From the NCBI GenBank assembly GCA_016763815.1, contig JAESTB010000033.1:1-8291 (forward strand): a stretch of DNA of 8,291 bases, given 5' to 3'. This stretch comes from Arenicella sp. (GTDB lineage Bacteria > Pseudomonadota > Gammaproteobacteria > Arenicellales > Arenicellaceae). Below the pieces are notes generated by a model. It was not told the DNA's origin. It worked only from the letters and a program-made list of their open reading frames with translations, and did not search any database. Shown piece after piece: positions 5,305 through 8,291 of this stretch (position 1 is its first letter; every line of letters begins with the position of its first letter). A program made the position numbers and the translations under genes.

Positions 5305-7488
5305 ATGCGCGTAGGCTTTTCAATTCGCACCAAGCTACTAATGGTAGCACTGTTACTACTGCTAATCCCTTGGATGTCGTATGTGTACGTGCGCGACATG
5401 AAAACGTTTCTATTGAGCGGACAAGAAAATGCCTTGAGTTTAACCTCCCGAGCGGTCGCCATCGTTCTGCATGACCGGCCAGAACTTTTCGCCGAAGATT
5501 TTATCATCAACCCTGACGATACCGATGAGAATGAAATATATGCGGTAACGCTACCAGCCTATATTAACCTTAACGGCGACCTAAACGATTGGGGCGAACA
5601 AGCCAACCAGGCAACCACCTATGTAGCAGACCGCGACAATATCGCCGACCCTGACATTGGCTCGATTTCAGTCGATCATTTACTCGGCTACCGCGGCAAC
5701 TTCATTTACGCTATGTTTAAAGTCACTGACGACTCAGTGGTCTTTAGGCAGCGAGGCTTTTTAAGGGTCAACACCGCTGACCACCTACGCTTGACGCTGC
5801 GAGCACCCGATCGCCCCGAGCAACGCTACACGCTGATCGCGCGCGACAGCGGCCGCATGAGCATTTACCTGATGGATAAAGATTGGCAATACCCGATTAC
5901 TGGTAAACCCAACTATGACCTTGCGGCCGAACTAGGTTTAACCAACGATGGCTATAATGTAGAGCTACGCATACCACGTTTTATGGTGTCCTCAGATACA
6001 CGAATAAAACTCGAAGTAGCCGACGTAGATGACCCAAAATCTCTAAAAATCGAAACGCTGGTAACCACAACGCCTAAGAACGACGACGACAATTTTTCTC
6101 GACTGTTATTCAAATCACCCGAAATTGCCAAAATTTTAAAAGCGCTGAATCGCTCCGATGCACGCATATGGGTGTTTAACAAGCAAAAGCGCCCCACCGC
6201 CGTAGTCGGCAATATCATTTCAGAAAGCGAATACACCCAAGCGGGCAAGCCATCGTCAGAGGACGACATTTGGGACACACTTAGCTATTACTACACAAAT
6301 TCATTACAGACCATTTTTTCGTATATTATTGAACAGCCAACAGCTGACTTGAAGGAGCAAAACGCCAGTGTGCAACAACGAAATGATGCGATCATCGAGC
6401 GTGCACTTGCGGGCGAGATCAGTACCGCCAGACAGCCATCGCTAGACCGACGTGGATCAATTTTGATGTCAGCTCACCCGATTTACTTAGGCGACGAGAT
6501 ACCCGGTGTAGTCGTGGTCGAGCAAAGCACGAATCAAATTCTCGGCCAACAAAAAGAGACGCTTGAAAATGTTATCAGCGTGACGCTATTGGTACTTGTT
6601 ACGGTGGCTACTGCGCTATTACTGTCTGCATCTCGCTTAACGCTTCGTATACGTCGACTGCGAAATGCTACCGAAACGGCGATTGATCGAAACGGCCGAA
6701 TCATTCATCAAAAACTCTTAGCAGAAGCTAAGTCGGGCGACGAAATAGGCGATTTGTCTCGCTCAGTTAGTAATATGTTAGAGCGTCTATCGCAATACAC
6801 GAACTATCTTCGTGGCTTACCAGATACTCTCGCACATGAAGTGAGTAATCCGCTAAACGTCGTCAACTCCTCGCTGCATAACTTGTCTCTTGAAATTCCC
6901 GAGTCAGCCAATAGCAAATATATGGAACGAGCTAAAAATGGTGTTAATCGTATCGGCAGTATCGTGCGTAACCTTACAGAGGCGGCTAACCTAGAACAGG
7001 CGATGCAATCAGAAACCCGCGAGCTTGTTGATTTAATTGAACTAGTTGAGAGCTACGTCGACGGATATAATTTTTCGAATCCCGAACAGAGTTTTGAAGT
7101 TGTGATTCATTCGCGGCCATTGATGGTGGAAATTGCGCCAGACTATATTGCTCAAGCCTTAGATAAGCTGGTCGACAACGCGATCGATTTTGCAGCGCCA
7201 GGAACAGCAATCGTGTTCAAAGCACGACGACTCGACAACTTCGCGCAAATTGATATTATTAACCAAGGATCAAGGTTGCCCGAGGGTATGGCTGAACGGA
7301 TTTTTGAACCGCTTGTTTCGCTAGGGCGTAAAGACGCACAGAAAATAAGCTTAGGCATGGGCCTTTACATCGTCAAGCTGATCGCTAGCTTTCACGGTGG
7401 CGACGTGCTTGCTCGCAACTTACTCAGCTCTGATGGTGTAATATTCTCACTATCGCTACCAATTTACGAAGCTCAAACTGGTAACTAG
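5305..7488 (+). CDS. pdsS: Membrane sensor histidine kinase with CBM9-like periplasmic domain, PdsS type
   Basis: This 727-residue inner-membrane kinase should phosphorylate the upstream regulator. Order: TM1 at about 11-29; an extracytoplasmic region of nearly 400 residues, in which about 78-245 resembles a CBM9/DOMON-like beta sandwich (LNGDLNDWGE, SVDHLLGYRGNFIYAMFKVTDD); TM2 at about 423-441; a HAMP-like linker; the H-box LAHEVSNPLN with His511; the N-box VDNA with Asn625; and the nucleotide-binding loop LGMGLYIV at 683-690. The G1 box reads NQGSRLP at 653-659, with Asn in place of the usual DxGxG Asp. The N-terminus (IPWMSYVYVRDM, then ALSLTSRAVAIVLHDRPELF) and the INQGSRLPEGM region match my memory of the dedicated sortase system histidine kinase family, whose members are of similar size. 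I chose the ATG at 5305 over the adjoining TTG at 5302; no Shine-Dalgarno sequence is evident for either, so translation may depend on coupling or an unusual leader. No sortase gene adjoins. The kinase call is certain, the subfamily likely. Confidence 0.9.
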   Translation: MRVGFSIRTKLLMVALLLLLIPWMSYVYVRDMKTFLLSGQENALSLTSRAVAIVLHDRPELFAEDFIINPDDTDENEIYAVTLPAYINLNGDLNDWGEQANQATTYVADRDNIADPDIGSISVDHLLGYRGNFIYAMFKVTDDSVVFRQRGFLRVNTADHLRLTLRAPDRPEQRYTLIARDSGRMSIYLMDKDWQYPITGKPNYDLAAELGLTNDGYNVELRIPRFMVSSDTRIKLEVADVDDPKSLKIETLVTTTPKNDDDNFSRLLFKSPEIAKILKALNRSDARIWVFNKQKRPTAVVGNIISESEYTQAGKPSSEDDIWDTLSYYYTNSLQTIFSYIIEQPTADLKEQNASVQQRNDAIIERALAGEISTARQPSLDRRGSILMSAHPIYLGDEIPGVVVVEQSTNQILGQQKETLENVISVTLLVLVTVATALLLSASRLTLRIRRLRNATETAIDRNGRIIHQKLLAEAKSGDEIGDLSRSVSNMLERLSQYTNYLRGLPDTLAHEVSNPLNVVNSSLHNLSLEIPESANSKYMERAKNGVNRIGSIVRNLTEAANLEQAMQSETRELVDLIELVESYVDGYNFSNPEQSFEVVIHSRPLMVEIAPDYIAQALDKLVDNAIDFAAPGTAIVFKARRLDNFAQIDIINQGSRLPEGMAERIFEPLVSLGRKDAQKISLGMGLYIVKLIASFHGGDVLARNLLSSDGVIFSLSLPIYEAQTGN

Positions 7489-7507
7489 CGACAACATAAA
7501 TTGACAA

Positions 7508-7530
7508 TATGATGGGCATACATATTGAGG
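7508..7530 (+). promoter_or_regulatory. Ribosome binding site and possible -10 of the adenosyltransferase gene
   Basis: GAGG at 7527-7530 lies 8 bases before the ATG at 7539 and is the clearest Shine-Dalgarno sequence in the window. It settles the start. TATGAT at 7508-7513 (5 of 6 to TATAAT) would start a short leader near 7520, but the -35 region inside the kinase stop area is poor. Read-through from the kinase operon is equally plausible. Confidence 0.45.
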
Positions 7531-7538
7531 AATAAAAT

Positions 7539-8087
7539 ATGGGAAATAGACTAAGCAAACTTTACACGCGCACAGGCGACGACGGCACTTCTGGCCTAAG
7601 CGGTGGTGAACGTATCGCCAAAAATCATCCGCGGATGAACGCAATGGGCGCAGTTGATGAACTAAACAGTGTTATCGGCCTGATGATTTGCAAGCTGGGC
7701 GATGATGAGCTAACGCCTTTTTTCACCTCCATTCAACACGATCTTTTCAATATCGGTGGTGAGATCAGCATGCCCGGCCAGAGCTTTATCAAGCAACAGA
7801 AGATCGAAATGCTTGAAAGTAAAATCGATCATTTTAATGAATCCGTTGAACCACTTAAAGATTTTATCTTACCGGGCGGCAGCGAGGCCGCTGCAGTGTG
7901 TCATATGGCTAGATCTATCGCGCGACGAGCCGAACGCGATGTGGTGACATTGCACCAGGCGGAACCCGTTTGTGATACTACCCGTCAGTATTTAAATCGA
8001 CTTTCAGACTTACTATTTGTCACAGCAAGAATCATTAACCTGCGTTTAGGCCATGAAGATGTATTGTGGAACAAGGAGCTTGCCTGA
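7539..8087 (+). CDS. PduO-type ATP:cob(I)alamin adenosyltransferase
   Basis: The 182-residue cytoplasmic enzyme transfers the adenosyl group of ATP to cob(I)alamin, making coenzyme B12. The family is normally a trimer of five-helix bundles. Diagnostic motifs are the N-terminal ATP loop YTRTGDDGTSGL at residues 9-20, VDELNS at 39-44, QHDLFNIGGE at 66-75, FILPGGS at 109-115, the ATP-contacting RRAERDV at 129-135 and YLNRLSDLLF at 151-160 with conserved Asn153 and Asp157. Length is typical of the family and the protein looks intact. It is not the unrelated CobA/BtuR (P-loop) or EutT type. No cobalamin biosynthesis, diol dehydratase or methylmalonyl-CoA mutase gene adjoins, so the consumer of the cofactor cannot be inferred. 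The gene starts 50 bases after the kinase stop with its own ribosome binding site, and no B12 riboswitch is visible upstream. Confidence 0.95.
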   Translation: MGNRLSKLYTRTGDDGTSGLSGGERIAKNHPRMNAMGAVDELNSVIGLMICKLGDDELTPFFTSIQHDLFNIGGEISMPGQSFIKQQKIEMLESKIDHFNESVEPLKDFILPGGSEAAAVCHMARSIARRAERDVVTLHQAEPVCDTTRQYLNRLSDLLFVTARIINLRLGHEDVLWNKELA

Positions 8088-8187
8088 ACAAGCGAATAAA
8101 ATTGGCTAAAATAACGAGTTTGATTGACCGCTAATGAAACCCATTAAAACAATGAGACCTCAACATAACTCAAGGACGAGATAAAAA

Positions 8188-8291
8188 GTGTTTGGAATGT
8201 CTTCAATTGAGGCGGAAAACGCAGCCAATAGCGAGCTATTGGCAAGTTTTTCAACGAAAAGTGAAGGCATTACGGGCATTTTGATCCGTTC
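8188..8291 (+). CDS. Start of an unidentified gene, cut by the window edge
   Basis: An open frame runs from GTG at 8188 (or ATG at 8197) to the end, giving at least 34 codons without a stop. The N-terminus reads MFGMSSIEAENAANSELLA followed by a Ser/Thr/Lys stretch. The product is not recognised. AAGGACGAG at 8172-8180 is a fair Shine-Dalgarno region for the GTG (GAG 7 bases upstream). A possible promoter is TTGACC at 8124-8129 with AACAAT 18 bases on. Against this, a terminator-like hairpin lies within the frame at 8224-8250, so the frame could be chance sequence downstream of the adenosyltransferase gene. Confidence 0.45.
   Translation, partial: MFGMSSIEAENAANSELLASFSTKSEGITGILIR
8224..8250 (+). 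terminator. Perfect 9-bp hairpin plus T-run, possible terminator
   Basis: GCCAATAGC (8224-8232) and GCTATTGGC (8235-8243) are perfect inverted repeats separated by GA, effectively an 8-bp stem with a CGAG tetraloop. TTTTT follows at 8246-8250 after AAG. This shape fits intrinsic termination of the adenosyltransferase transcript, 137 bases past its stop. It lies inside the open frame beginning at 8188, so either the frame is not a gene or the hairpin is a chance or attenuating structure. Confidence 0.45.

Noticed and set aside
5952..6278. 108-codon minus-strand ORF within the kinase gene
   Set aside because: It is opposite a clearly conserved coding region, has low-complexity Ser-rich content and no supporting start signals; a shadow ORF.
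7501..7529. TTGACA at 7501-7506 as the -35 of the adenosyltransferase promoter
   Set aside because: A -10 at the right distance would overlap the Shine-Dalgarno sequence and put the start of transcription past it; the boxes there match poorly.
8134..8184. 16-codon mini-ORF that could be a leader peptide upstream of the right-edge frame
   Set aside because: It has no clear ribosome binding site or regulatory codon run, and a frame this short is expected by chance.

Overview
The window reads as a chromosomal segment of a Gram-negative, probably marine gammaproteobacterium. The evidence is a lipoprotein-type M3 peptidase made for the periplasm and a sensor kinase/regulator pair closely resembling, from memory, the PdsS/PdsR pair described mainly in marine proteobacteria. 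The genus cannot be fixed. I see no insertion sequence, phage gene, CRISPR array, tRNA or rRNA.

Layout: (1) 1-127 holds two hairpins, one a strong terminator, closing a minus-strand gene. (2) 128-2332 (-) encodes a Dcp-like M3 metallopeptidase with a lipoprotein signal. (3) Divergent from it, 2445-3863 (+) encodes a class V PLP enzyme of the cysteine desulfurase fold, with a sigma-70 type promoter so close that the mRNA may be leaderless. (4) 3864-4544 is mostly non-coding and carries a small minus-strand gene (3995-4210) of unknown function. The 334-base region before the next operon has an OmpR/PhoP-type tandem half-site and a 10-bp direct repeat. (5) 4545-7488 (+) is a two-component system: an OmpR-family response regulator, then a large membrane histidine kinase with a CBM9-like extracytoplasmic domain. 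(6) 7539-8087 (+) is a PduO-type cob(I)alamin adenosyltransferase with its own Shine-Dalgarno sequence. (7) The right edge holds either the start of an unidentified gene or a terminator-like hairpin, or both.

The most interesting part is the two-component system. Its regulator and kinase look like the dedicated sortase-system pair, but no sortase or LPXTG-type target gene lies beside it here. The kinase probably senses a ligand or envelope state in the periplasm through its 78-245 domain and phosphorylates Asp53 of the regulator. The tandem site upstream of the operon suggests autoregulation. The other genes (peptide turnover, sulfur/PLP chemistry, B12 activation) look like independent housekeeping units, not one pathway.
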